In this document: positions 7,719 to 15,832 of the stretch, in pieces
Numbering within the stretch: the first letter of the stretch is position 1
Layout of the letters: each line of letters begins with the position of its first letter
DNA from: Promineifilum sp.
GTDB lineage: Bacteria; Chloroflexota; Anaerolineae; Promineifilales; Promineifilaceae
Assembly (NCBI GenBank): GCA_017983515.1
Contig: JAGOBF010000013.1
Span: forward strand, 1 to 64,000
Length of the DNA stretch: 64,000 nt
Direction of reading: 5' to 3'
The notes under the pieces: model-generated
The model's database searches: none
Told to the model about the DNA's origin: nothing
What the model saw: only the letters and a program-made list of their open reading frames with translations
Translations under genes and position numbers: made by a program

Positions 7719-8936
7719 CTAATCCACCACCGATTCCAGCACCCGCCCCAGTCGCTCTATCCCTTCCTCGATGTCGGTCAAACAGCAATTGGAGAAGTTC
7801 AGCCGCATGTAATTTGTGGCTGTCACACCGGGTTGGGCAAAGGCGTGGCCGGGGATAAAAGCCACCTTTTCGCGCTCCACGGCCGTCTCCAGCAAAGTCG
7901 TCGCGTCAATGTGCTCCGGCAGCGTCACCCAGATAAACATTCCGGCGCGCGGCCGTGTCCAGGTAATGCCGGGCGGAAAACAACGCTCCATCTCCGCCAG
8001 CATCGTATCGCGGCGCAGGCGATACTCCGTTTGCAACCGGGCCAGATGCGCCGGCAAATGTCCTCCGTCCAGATAGGCGGCCACGGCGCGCTGCGTCAAC
8101 GCCGACGATTCCAGATCGCCCGCCTCCTTGATGACCGTCAGCTTGGGCATGAGCGCCTCCGGTGCGATAAGCCATCCCAGGCGCAACGCGGGCGCCATAA
8201 TCTTGGAGAATGAGCCTACGTAAAAGACGTGGCTATCATTCAAGGCACGCAACGGGGGCAGGCAGCGGCCGTCGTAGCTCAGGAAGCCATAGGGATCATC
8301 CTCGATGATCGGTAAGCCATAAGCGGCTGCGACTTCGGCCAGGCGGGCGCGTTTCTCTTCGCTGAGGCTGACGCCGAGCGGATTATGGGCGTCGGGGATG
8401 ACATAGAGATAGGCCGGCAGCGCGCCACGCTCCAGGTGGTCGACGACGTCGTCGACCTCGATCCCCGTCTCCAGGTCGGTGCGCACCGGCAACACGTCCG
8501 GCTGATGGGAGGCCACGACCTGACGAATGCCCGTGTAGACAAGCTCTTCCAGCATCACTTGCCCGGCCGAATCGAGCAAGAGACGGGTCAGGATATCCAG
8601 CGCCTGCTGCGCTCCGGTGGTCAGAAAAACCTGATCGACTGAACAATCGACGCCGCGTTGGGCCATCAGATCGACGATGTGGCGCTTGAGAGGCATGAAG
8701 GGCGGGCCGTATTGCAATGCGCCACGGTCGGTCGACAAAACGTGGGCCAGTGCCGCGCTGTAGTCGGCCGTGGGGAACAGATCCGGCGCGGGCAAACCGC
8801 CCGCGAACGACAGAATCCCCGGCCGAGAAACCACGGCCAGCATTTGGCGCAGAACCGACCGTTGCATATTGTGCGTCCAGCCGGCCGACCTGATCTCCGT
8901 CACGACCGGAGATGGAGCGGATAAAGTGGGAAACAT
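7719..8936 (-). CDS. PLP-dependent class I/II aminotransferase (probable tyrosine/aromatic)
   Basis: 405 residues of the fold-type I family related to 2-aminoadipate/aromatic aminotransferases (LysN/ARO8/MocR catalytic type) without a DNA-binding domain. Landmarks: FAGGLPAPDLFP near residue 44, the DAHNPLG loop at about 182-188, EDDPYGF, and the PLP lysine Lys245 in GSFSKIMAPALRLGW. Placed directly before the 4-hydroxyphenylpyruvate dioxygenase gene, it most likely converts tyrosine to 4-hydroxyphenylpyruvate. The start overlaps no gene; an AGGAG inside the end of the regulator gene precedes it by 12 bases. Confidence 0.88.
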   Translation of the reverse strand: MFPTLSAPSPVVTEIRSAGWTHNMQRSVLRQMLAVVSRPGILSFAGGLPAPDLFPTADYSAALAHVLSTDRGALQYGPPFMPLKRHIVDLMAQRGVDCSVDQVFLTTGAQQALDILTRLLLDSAGQVMLEELVYTGIRQVVASHQPDVLPVRTDLETGIEVDDVVDHLERGALPAYLYVIPDAHNPLGVSLSEEKRARLAEVAAAYGLPIIEDDPYGFLSYDGRCLPPLRALNDSHVFYVGSFSKIMAPALRLGWLIAPEALMPKLTVIKEAGDLESSALTQRAVAAYLDGGHLPAHLARLQTEYRLRRDTMLAEMERCFPPGITWTRPRAGMFIWVTLPEHIDATTLLETAVEREKVAFIPGHAFAQPGVTATNYMRLNFSNCCLTDIEEGIERLGRVLESVVD

Positions 8937-8945
8937 GGGGTTAAC

Positions 8946-9431
8946 TTACTCCTGAATTGACGGCTCAGTCAGCGGGATGGCCGCCGTAGCCTTGATTTCG
9001 CTCAATACCAGGCTGGTGCGGATCTTGTCCATGCCCCGAACCGGGGTGAGCGTATGGAGGATGAACTGTTCCAGATGCTTGCGATTGCGAACGACAACCT
9101 TGAGCAGGTAATCAAATTCGCCGGTCAGATGATGGCATTCCAGCACTTCGGCCATCGTTTGGACGCTGCGGCGGAAGTTGTCCACGGCGTCGGGTTCATG
9201 GCGCTGCAAGGTGACCTGCACGAAGCACAGCATGTCATAGCCGACGGCCTCGCGATCCACCTGGGCGACGTAGCCGGTGATTATTCCGGCGCTCTCCAAA
9301 CGACGTAACCGCTTGTGAAGTCCGGTCGCCGACAACTCGACGCGGCGAGCCAACTCGGCATTGGTCTGATGCGCGTCTTCTTGTAAGGCGGTCAATAAGG
9401 TTCGATCAGTATCATCCAGGACGATAGACAT
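8946..9431 (-). CDS. Lrp/AsnC-family transcriptional regulator
   Basis: 161 residues: an N-terminal winged helix-turn-helix (LDDTDRTLLTALQEDAH through LHKRLRRLESAGIITGY) followed by a ligand-binding RAM/AsnC domain from about residue 70. The ATG at 9431 gives the standard Lrp N-terminus; longer upstream reading has no family match. It is the first gene of the tyrosine catabolism cluster, ten bases before the aminotransferase, so it very likely senses tyrosine or another amino acid and controls this operon and itself. Confidence 0.92.
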   Translation of the reverse strand: MSIVLDDTDRTLLTALQEDAHQTNAELARRVELSATGLHKRLRRLESAGIITGYVAQVDREAVGYDMLCFVQVTLQRHEPDAVDNFRRSVQTMAEVLECHHLTGEFDYLLKVVVRNRKHLEQFILHTLTPVRGMDKIRTSLVLSEIKATAAIPLTEPSIQE

Positions 9432-9470
9432 AATAGAGATTACGATTGTTCTATTTACAAACGTGCACTG

Positions 9471-9499
9471 ATTATAAGTCTTTCGGCCTTTATTCTCAA
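9471..9499 (-). promoter_or_regulatory. Promoter of the tyrosine catabolism operon
   Basis: TTGAGA (9499-9494), a spacer of exactly 17 bases and TATAAT (9476-9471) form a near-consensus housekeeping promoter about 40 bases upstream of the regulator start. It is the only strong promoter I see for the six-gene minus-strand cluster. Confidence 0.75.
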
Positions 9500-9508
9500 C
9501 TAGTTGAG
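9495..9508. promoter_or_regulatory. Perfect palindrome overlapping the -35, probable operator
   Basis: CTCAACTAGTTGAG is a perfect 14-base palindrome whose right half provides most of the -35 hexamer of the operon promoter. A dimeric regulator bound here would block RNA polymerase, which fits autorepression by the Lrp/AsnC protein encoded just downstream. The pairing of protein and site is inference. Confidence 0.55.
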
Positions 9509-9833
9509 CGAAACAGGTGCATGTTCGTATCTTGCCCATCGATATGAGGGATAATTATGCACTTAACTTTGACGCATCATGTCATTGATCCCACTGTGCG
9601 CGCGAAGCAAAAACGGAACGCTGATTCCAGATTTTTTCAGCTGACAATCGATTGGTAATGTCGCATCGGATTTCTATCCCGCGGCACGGTGCGGGGCGTC
9701 GGTTAAGAAAAACGGGGATAGCAAGCCGGTTAAGGAACCGGCTCCGCAACGAACGGCCGCTTACTAAAGAATCTTGCGCTCTAATTACCAATTCATTCTA
9801 TTTAACGGCGCGTCGGATATACTGGAGAGAATT
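9509..9833. other. Intergenic region with a GCCGGTT hairpin
   Basis: No gene is visible between the tyrosine operon promoter and the lipoprotein. The region holds a perfect eight-base hairpin, AGCCGGTT-AAGG-AACCGGCT, at 9724-9743. A related hairpin with the same core and a following CTCC sits at 45883-45900, so this is probably a dispersed repeat. A TATACT box at about 9817 could be the -10 for the gene downstream. Confidence 0.4.
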
Positions 9834-11348
9834 ATGCGACGAACGATTACGATAGTTATTTTCGCGACAGCGATGTTGTTGGCCGGATGCCGCGGCCGTA
9901 CAGCACTCGACCCCACCCCGTTCCCCACAGTCGGCCCTGCGGTGACCCAACCCGGCGCAGGCCCCGTCGTGCTGACGGTCACGGAACTCATGAGCGCCCC
10001 CGGCCTATATCGAGATGCCATCATTCAGGTGACCGGTCTTCTCCGCAAGCAGCCACTGGTCGTTTGCGATTCGGATTATCATCCGTCCCCCGCCGCATGG
10101 GGCCTGGCCGAAGAGGGTGTCCTGGCCCTGGCCGGTGGATTTGGGCCACAGGTGCGTTCGTTGTTACCCGACCAGCTAACGATGACCGTCGAGGGACGCT
10201 GGCGGCGCTGGCAGGGCCTGGTCGGCTGTGGCAAGCAGGCTGTCGACCAGGAGGTATGGTATCTGGAAACGAGCCGTATCCTCTCGCCCAGTCCCATAAC
10301 GCAGGTAACGCTCACGCCGGCGTCGGGAGTCGAGATCGTAGAGGTCACGCCTGTTCCAGAGTTGGCGCCGACGTTGGAGGGTGAGACCGTTCCCACTCCA
10401 ATACTCGAAGAGACACCGATAATACTTGAACCCACCACAGGCCCGGTCGCACAGGCCAGTCCAACCACTGACCTGTCAGGTTTGAACCCGACATTAACAC
10501 CAACATTGCCCGTCAATGGCACGCTGCCATCCGGAACGGTTACAGGATTAACACCACCGGCCGGCTTAACGGGCACGCCGACAGCAAGCCCGACCGGGAC
10601 ACCCGGTGGAACCCCCGCACCGACGGTCAGCGGCACGCCGCCCTCACCAACGCCCACCGGAACCACTGCATCAACCGGCCAGGTTATTTCGAAGGGCAAT
10701 CTTATTGAAGTAATGTATGACGAACTAGGTACCGATTTCGCGATTTCCTCTTTGGCCGGCGGTGTCACCGACAGCTGGGAGCTTGATATTTTTGAAGATG
10801 AAAGCCTGTACGTTTATGTTGTAGCTCCCAGTCCCGCTGACATTATCTTATCCGTGCTGAAGGATGGTCAATCCGTCGTCAACCGACAAAATACAGCACC
10901 GGCCGGCGCGCCCGAGTTCATCAACAATCCAACGCTGTTAGGCGAGGGCCTGTATGAGATTCAGGTACTCACCGTCAATGGCGCCTCCACCGACTACGCC
11001 ATAACGTTCTACACCGATCCTGAATCGGCCATCGTCTTCCCCGGAATCATTGTATCTGGCAGCCCCCGCAGCGCAGTCCAGATGTCCGAAGGAGCCTACC
11101 ACTACTGGTTCTTTGTTGGTTCGGCGGGTGACGACATTACGGCCACCCTGACGCCCCTAGGCGATGAGGACGTGGCCCTCTATCTGTTCGATCCGAACAA
11201 CGAGGAGATGGTTCTTGCCGATGATGGCTTTGAAGGCGAGGAGGAAATAATCGAGGCTACGCTGGAGCTAAGCGGCCTCCATGCCCTGGAAGTCGAAGAA
11301 TATGACAATACGTCATTGAGTTATAATCTCGAACTCACCATCGAGTGA
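9834..11348 (+). CDS. Surface lipoprotein with Thr/Pro linker and C-terminal PPC-like domains
   Basis: 504 residues from the ATG at 9834, which has a GGAGAG ribosome binding site. A short signal peptide ends in the lipobox LLAGC, so the mature protein is lipid-anchored on the outer face of the membrane. A small domain of about 120 residues follows, then a low-complexity Thr/Pro/Gly linker (about 160-285), then two beta-rich repeats (ELDIFEDESLYVYV and later GAYHYWFFVGSAGDDI) of the bacterial pre-peptidase C-terminal kind. Those domains are usually accessory to secreted enzymes; here there is no enzyme domain. Function unknown. Confidence 0.75.
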   Translation: MRRTITIVIFATAMLLAGCRGRTALDPTPFPTVGPAVTQPGAGPVVLTVTELMSAPGLYRDAIIQVTGLLRKQPLVVCDSDYHPSPAAWGLAEEGVLALAGGFGPQVRSLLPDQLTMTVEGRWRRWQGLVGCGKQAVDQEVWYLETSRILSPSPITQVTLTPASGVEIVEVTPVPELAPTLEGETVPTPILEETPIILEPTTGPVAQASPTTDLSGLNPTLTPTLPVNGTLPSGTVTGLTPPAGLTGTPTASPTGTPGGTPAPTVSGTPPSPTPTGTTASTGQVISKGNLIEVMYDELGTDFAISSLAGGVTDSWELDIFEDESLYVYVVAPSPADIILSVLKDGQSVVNRQNTAPAGAPEFINNPTLLGEGLYEIQVLTVNGASTDYAITFYTDPESAIVFPGIIVSGSPRSAVQMSEGAYHYWFFVGSAGDDITATLTPLGDEDVALYLFDPNNEEMVLADDGFEGEEEIIEATLELSGLHALEVEEYDNTSLSYNLELTIE

Positions 11349-11383
11349 GATCGGGGCGGAGGCGTACAGGAGAAGTCCATGGC

Positions 11384-12628
11384 TCAGACCAGCACGACTT
11401 CGCGGTCGCGCCAATGCAGCCAGGCGGCAATTAGTCCTAGAGAGAAGGCCAGGCCGACCGCGCCGACTAGCAGCATGTCTCCGGCGGCGAACAGGAGGCC
11501 GGTGCTTAGGCTGCCCGCCGCCGACGCGGCCGACGCCCAGGTGTCGCTAAAACCCTGGATGCGCGCACTTTCGGCGGGAGCCAAACCCACGGCCAAGAGA
11601 GAGGAGCCGGCCACGAAACAAAGATTCCAACCCAGACCCAACAGAAACAGGGCCACGGACAGCCCGATGACCGACACGACTGCGGGGGTCAAGAGGGAAG
11701 CGATTACCAGGAGGGCCGCGCCATTGATGATAAGCGTCGTCGCCCCGAAGTGATCGATCAGCCAGCCTGTGGCCCCGGATAAGCCGAACATTCCCAATTG
11801 GTGGGCCATGATGACCAGAGAGATCGCGCCCGTTCCGTGCCCGGCGTGATCCATGTGCAGTGGGGTGATGACCATAATCATCACCATCACCAGTTGTCCA
11901 ATGGTCATAGCGCCGATACCCAGGCGGACGTGCCAACTCTGTAATAATTGCGAGAGCGGCCGAGAAGGCTCATCCGCCCGACGGCCGGTCATGAGCCGGT
12001 CGTGGTCGTCCATTTGGCGGCTAATCGTCAGCGGGTCGGGCCGCAGGAGCGCAAACGTGAACACGGCCGACAGCGCCAACACAATCGCGCCCACCCAAAA
12101 TGGCCCACTCTGCGAGGTGAGGCCAAGTTTATCGGCCAAGGTCACCGCCGGCGTCACCAGCAGCGGCCCGGTCACTGCCCCTATGGTCCCGGCAAAAACG
12201 ATCCAGCCGATCACCTTCGCGCGTCGATCGATAGGGCTGACTTCGGCCGCCGCATAGCGCGACAGGTCGGACGCGCCGCGTGCGATTCCCGCCAGACCGG
12301 CTCCCAGCGTAAAGAGCCAGAAATTCCCGATACCAACCGCCCAGGCACTCATGACCATTCCCGCCAGACCGATTAACAGGCCCACCGTTAAGCCCAACCG
12401 CCGGCCGGCGCGTCCCATGAGCCACCCCAACGGGTAGGCCGCTATTGCGCGAAAGAGCAGACCCGCGGTACTGGGGATCCCGGCAGCCCCTTCGCTTCCG
12501 CTCAGATCCGCGGCGAGGATGGGCATTAATGTGAAAAAGACCACCTGGGCCGCCGCAACCAGGCTGGACACAATGAATATCACGGCGATGAGGCGGTTCC
12601 GCACGGCTGGCTTAACTTCTTCTGGCAT
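11384..12628 (-). CDS. Major facilitator superfamily transporter
   Basis: 414 residues with about 12 hydrophobic helices and the loop 2-3 motif region GWLMGRAGRRLGL (a variant of the MFS GxxxDRxGRR motif). The arrangement resembles drug or metabolite exporters. Substrate unknown. Convergent with the lipoprotein gene and divergent from the LuxR regulator, which may control it. Confidence 0.85.
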   Translation of the reverse strand: MPEEVKPAVRNRLIAVIFIVSSLVAAAQVVFFTLMPILAADLSGSEGAAGIPSTAGLLFRAIAAYPLGWLMGRAGRRLGLTVGLLIGLAGMVMSAWAVGIGNFWLFTLGAGLAGIARGASDLSRYAAAEVSPIDRRAKVIGWIVFAGTIGAVTGPLLVTPAVTLADKLGLTSQSGPFWVGAIVLALSAVFTFALLRPDPLTISRQMDDHDRLMTGRRADEPSRPLSQLLQSWHVRLGIGAMTIGQLVMVMIMVITPLHMDHAGHGTGAISLVIMAHQLGMFGLSGATGWLIDHFGATTLIINGAALLVIASLLTPAVVSVIGLSVALFLLGLGWNLCFVAGSSLLAVGLAPAESARIQGFSDTWASAASAAGSLSTGLLFAAGDMLLVGAVGLAFSLGLIAAWLHWRDREVVLV

Positions 12629-12736
12629 CAGTAGATTTTGGCGTTGCCCGCCCTATTGTGCAAGCCAGGAGAGTGCCAAACGGAAATCCCCTCTCTTATC
12701 CATCTCATAGACAAGGCTGCTATGCTCTGACCACAC

Positions 12737-13363
12737 ATGGATGATTTCATTCACCTCATCGTGCTGGCGGACGATCCGTTGGCGCGCGCGGGATTGTCGG
12801 CGCTGCTGGGCACTCTGCCCGGCTTCTTCGTGGAGGCTCAGGGCGACGATAGCCGACTGCTGGAAGCCGCCGCGGGGGAGATGGATGCCTCGGCTGACGT
12901 CATTGTGTGGGACATGGGCTGGGAAGTGGCCGAACACATCGAGGATGAACGGCTCGAGAGGAACATCCCCGTCCTGGCGCTGGTTGCCGAAAAACCTTCA
13001 GCGGCAATAGCCTGGCGTCTGGGTTGTCGCGCCGTGCTCTCCCGCCAGGCAGACGAGGAGCAACTGGCGGCCGCGCTTGTGGCTGTTGCCGGGGGTCTGG
13101 CTGTTTTTTCCCCGCTACTGGTGGAATCGCTGCAAAGTCCGGCAAACCCAGTCGAGGTGACGCTCGGCGACCTGACCCCGCGCGAGTCCGAAGTGCTGAC
13201 ACTCCTGGCCGAAGGGCTGACCAACAAGGCTATCGCCCTACGGCTAACAATAAGCGAACATACCGTCAAGTTTCACGTCAACGCTATTCTGGGCAAGCTC
13301 GGGGCCCAAAGTCGCACGGATGCTGTCGTTCGCGCGACGCGCCTGGGGCTTATCGCCCTTTGA
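12737..13363 (+). CDS. NarL/LuxR-family regulator with atypical receiver
   Basis: 208 residues. The C-terminal part (about 146-205) is a standard LuxR helix-turn-helix: LTPRESEVLTLLAEG, TNKAIA, SEHTVKFHVNAILGKL. The N-terminal part resembles a receiver domain, with Asp12-Asp13 and a possible phospho-acceptor Asp59, but the conserved Thr/Ser after strand 4 and the Lys after strand 5 are absent (VLALVA; AVLSRQ). It therefore may not respond to phosphorylation in the usual way. No sensor kinase is adjacent. A TATGCT box ten bases before the ATG suggests a very short leader. Confidence 0.82.
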   Translation: MDDFIHLIVLADDPLARAGLSALLGTLPGFFVEAQGDDSRLLEAAAGEMDASADVIVWDMGWEVAEHIEDERLERNIPVLALVAEKPSAAIAWRLGCRAVLSRQADEEQLAAALVAVAGGLAVFSPLLVESLQSPANPVEVTLGDLTPRESEVLTLLAEGLTNKAIALRLTISEHTVKFHVNAILGKLGAQSRTDAVVRATRLGLIAL

Positions 13364-13480
13364 TCCTGTCCTTTTTTCCGGGTGACTCCTCATCTATTCG
13401 GTGATTTGCCGGCCAAACAGGTCGTGTATGATCTTCCCTACATTTAGCGTGCAAGACATTGTTACATAGGAGAATCATCC

Positions 13481-14374
13481 ATGTCCACCATTCAGGAACT
13501 CTCAAACGGATTCGCCGACATCGTGGCCCAGGTCAGCGGAGCGGTGGCGCGCGTGGAAGGCCGGCGTCGAGGCGCAGCCAGCGGCATTATCTGGTCGGCC
13601 GACGGTTTGATCGTCACCGCCAACCACGTCATCCATCGTGATGACAATCTGCGCGTCGGATTGGCTGACGGGCAAACGCTGGAGGCCGCGCTGGTCGGCC
13701 GCGATCCCTCAACCGACCTCGCCCTACTCAAGGTGACGGGCAGCGGGCTTAGCCCCCTCCAGAGTGCCGGGGAGCCGGAGATGTCGGTTGGCCATCTGAT
13801 ACTGGCCCTGGGGCGGCCCGGGCGCACCGTCCAGGCGACTTTCGGGGTCGTCAGCGCCCTCGGCGATCAATGGCGGACGCCGATGGGGGGACAGATCGAC
13901 CACTATCTACAGACGGATGTGGTCATGTATCCTGGCTTCTCGGGTGGGCCGCTGGTCGGAGCCGCGGGCCATCTCCTGGGCCTGAATACGTCGGGGCTGG
14001 GGCAGGGCGTCAGTCTGGCTATTCCGACTGTCACCATCGCGCGCGTGGTGGAATCCTTGCAATCCCACGGCCGGATCCGGCGCGGCTATCTAGGCGTCAG
14101 CACCCAGCGCGTCCGCTTGCCCGAGGAATTAGCGAGTTCTCTGGGGCAAAAGGCGGGCTTGCTGATCATATCGGTCGAGACAGGCAGTCCGGCGGCCAAA
14201 GCCGGCATGTCGCTGGGCGACACGATTGTTACGCTGGGCGGCAAGCCGGTTGTCCGCCACGAAGATCTGTTGGCCGGCCTATCTGGCGACGTGGTTGGTC
14301 AGAAAGAGGTAATCCAAATCGTTCGCGGCGGCCAGACTCAGGAACTGACGGTCAAGATTGGCGAGAGGGAGTAA
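13481..14374 (+). CDS. HtrA-like trypsin-fold protease with PDZ domain
   Basis: 297 residues: protease domain with catalytic His49 (TANHVIH), Asp79 (STDLALLKV) and Ser154 (GFSGGPLVG), then one PDZ domain (about 205-290). It is shorter than typical DegP/HtrA and has neither signal peptide nor membrane anchor, starting MSTIQELSNGF after a TAGGAG site, so it is probably cytoplasmic. A strong hairpin follows the stop codon. Confidence 0.88.
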   Translation: MSTIQELSNGFADIVAQVSGAVARVEGRRRGAASGIIWSADGLIVTANHVIHRDDNLRVGLADGQTLEAALVGRDPSTDLALLKVTGSGLSPLQSAGEPEMSVGHLILALGRPGRTVQATFGVVSALGDQWRTPMGGQIDHYLQTDVVMYPGFSGGPLVGAAGHLLGLNTSGLGQGVSLAIPTVTIARVVESLQSHGRIRRGYLGVSTQRVRLPEELASSLGQKAGLLIISVETGSPAAKAGMSLGDTIVTLGGKPVVRHEDLLAGLSGDVVGQKEVIQIVRGGQTQELTVKIGERE

Positions 14375-14403
14375 ATCGTTCCCGGCTGCGAATCGCTATA
14401 ATG

Positions 14404-14439
14404 AAGAAGGGTGTGCTTCACGTGGAGCACACCCTTCTT
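14404..14439. terminator. Bidirectional terminator between htrA-like gene and response regulator
   Basis: Perfect 14-base arms (AAGAAGGGTGTGCT at 14404-14417 and its complement at 14426-14439) with an eight-base loop. It lies between two convergent genes and is flanked by A- and T-rich bases on each side. Confidence 0.85.
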
Positions 14440-14464
14440 GAACTATTTTGCATGGGAAAATCTG

Positions 14465-15703
14465 TCAGCTTAATCGGCGGAGAGTGACGAAACGGCTGCC
14501 CCCCTCGACGAGCGTCACACGCGCCCGGTAGAGACGGCCGTCGGCCAGCGGCAGATCTTGCTCTACGCGCGCGCCGTCGTCCTGACTGTTTGGCTCCGAG
14601 ACCATGCGAATCAATCCGACGTGGTTGATCAGGTCCATGATGGGTCGGCCGATGACGTTATCCTGGGGCAAGAGGAAAAGCGCTCGCGCCGAGGCGTTGA
14701 GCACCAGCATCCGAAAATCCTCGTCAACCACAATGACGGCATCCTCGAACTGTTCTACCACCTCGCTCACCACAGTGCGTTCGCGGGCCATCGTGTTATA
14801 CATGTTGGCGTTATTAATGGCGATGGTGGCATAGCCACCCAGCGCCGACAGCGCCCGCGTGTCGTTGCTGTCGAATGAGGAGTCCTTAATCTGATTGGTG
14901 ACGCCCAACACGCCGATAGGCTTGTTTTGCAGGATCAGGGGCACGTAGATGAGCGATTTGACCAGGAGCGCGGTGTGGGTTCGTTTCCATTGTGAATCGG
15001 CGCCGATGGCGATAGCGCGTTTGGTCTGCAAGACCTGACCGGCCAGACTGTCGGTGACGCGCTTGCGCATCGAGCGAGCCTTCGAGTCGAGGTTCTTCGA
15101 GGCGCGGATGTAAAGTTCGCCGCGATCCTCATCCAGGAGCATCAGCGAGCCTTCTTCGGCCCCCACCACGTAGACGGCCGCCTCCACCACGCGCTGCAAT
15201 ACTTCCTCCAGATCGAGCGACGAAGAGACGGATTTACCCACGCCATACAGGACGTTCAATTCCTGCGCCCGGCGCTGGAGTTGCGAATTGCTCTCCATCA
15301 GTTGTTCCACCAACTGATCGCGCTCTTTTTGTAGGCGGCTCTCTCGCAGCGCCTTGTCCACCGACTCGCTAAGCTCTTCGGCGTCAATCGGCTTGATGAT
15401 GTAGTCTTTGATCCCTAGACGAAACGCGCGCACGGCCGTATCTTCCGATCCTTCGCCGGTGATCAGGATGGCCGGAATATCGATACTGCGCTCGCGGAGT
15501 TTCTGGAGCACTTGCAGACCGGTCAGGCCGGGCATCTGCTGATCGGTGATCATCAGGTCAGGCTCTTTGGCAATCGCCAGCTCCAACCCCATCATACCGT
15601 CGGATGCCGCCAAGACCTCAAAGCCTTTGGGCCGCAGGATATTCTCGACCAGAAAGTCGCGAATATCCGGGGAATCGTCAATAACCAATACTCGTTCGTA
15701 CAT
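14465..15703 (-). CDS. Response regulator with GAF and PAS domains
   Basis: 412 residues: receiver domain (1-120; acidic pocket Asp9-Asp10, phospho-acceptor Asp54 in MITDQQMPG, conserved Lys in IIKPID), a coiled-coil stretch (about 125-155), a GAF domain (about 160-305) and a C-terminal PAS domain (about 315-400). There is no kinase, DNA-binding or cyclase output domain, so it likely works through another protein. A GGGGAG site precedes the ATG at 15703. Confidence 0.88.
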   Translation of the reverse strand: MYERVLVIDDSPDIRDFLVENILRPKGFEVLAASDGMMGLELAIAKEPDLMITDQQMPGLTGLQVLQKLRERSIDIPAILITGEGSEDTAVRAFRLGIKDYIIKPIDAEELSESVDKALRESRLQKERDQLVEQLMESNSQLQRRAQELNVLYGVGKSVSSSLDLEEVLQRVVEAAVYVVGAEEGSLMLLDEDRGELYIRASKNLDSKARSMRKRVTDSLAGQVLQTKRAIAIGADSQWKRTHTALLVKSLIYVPLILQNKPIGVLGVTNQIKDSSFDSNDTRALSALGGYATIAINNANMYNTMARERTVVSEVVEQFEDAVIVVDEDFRMLVLNASARALFLLPQDNVIGRPIMDLINHVGLIRMVSEPNSQDDGARVEQDLPLADGRLYRARVTLVEGGSRFVTLRRLS

Positions 15704-15832
15704 ATACGTGTGTCCGCTCCCCGGTGCGCACGGGCCGGTGAGCAGTGCATATATTACTACCCGGATAATATCGAGGCAACTGTGCTCATTCCGCTTGTCG
15801 CCCGGCGCGGTCTGCTATAGCATGAGCCATCA

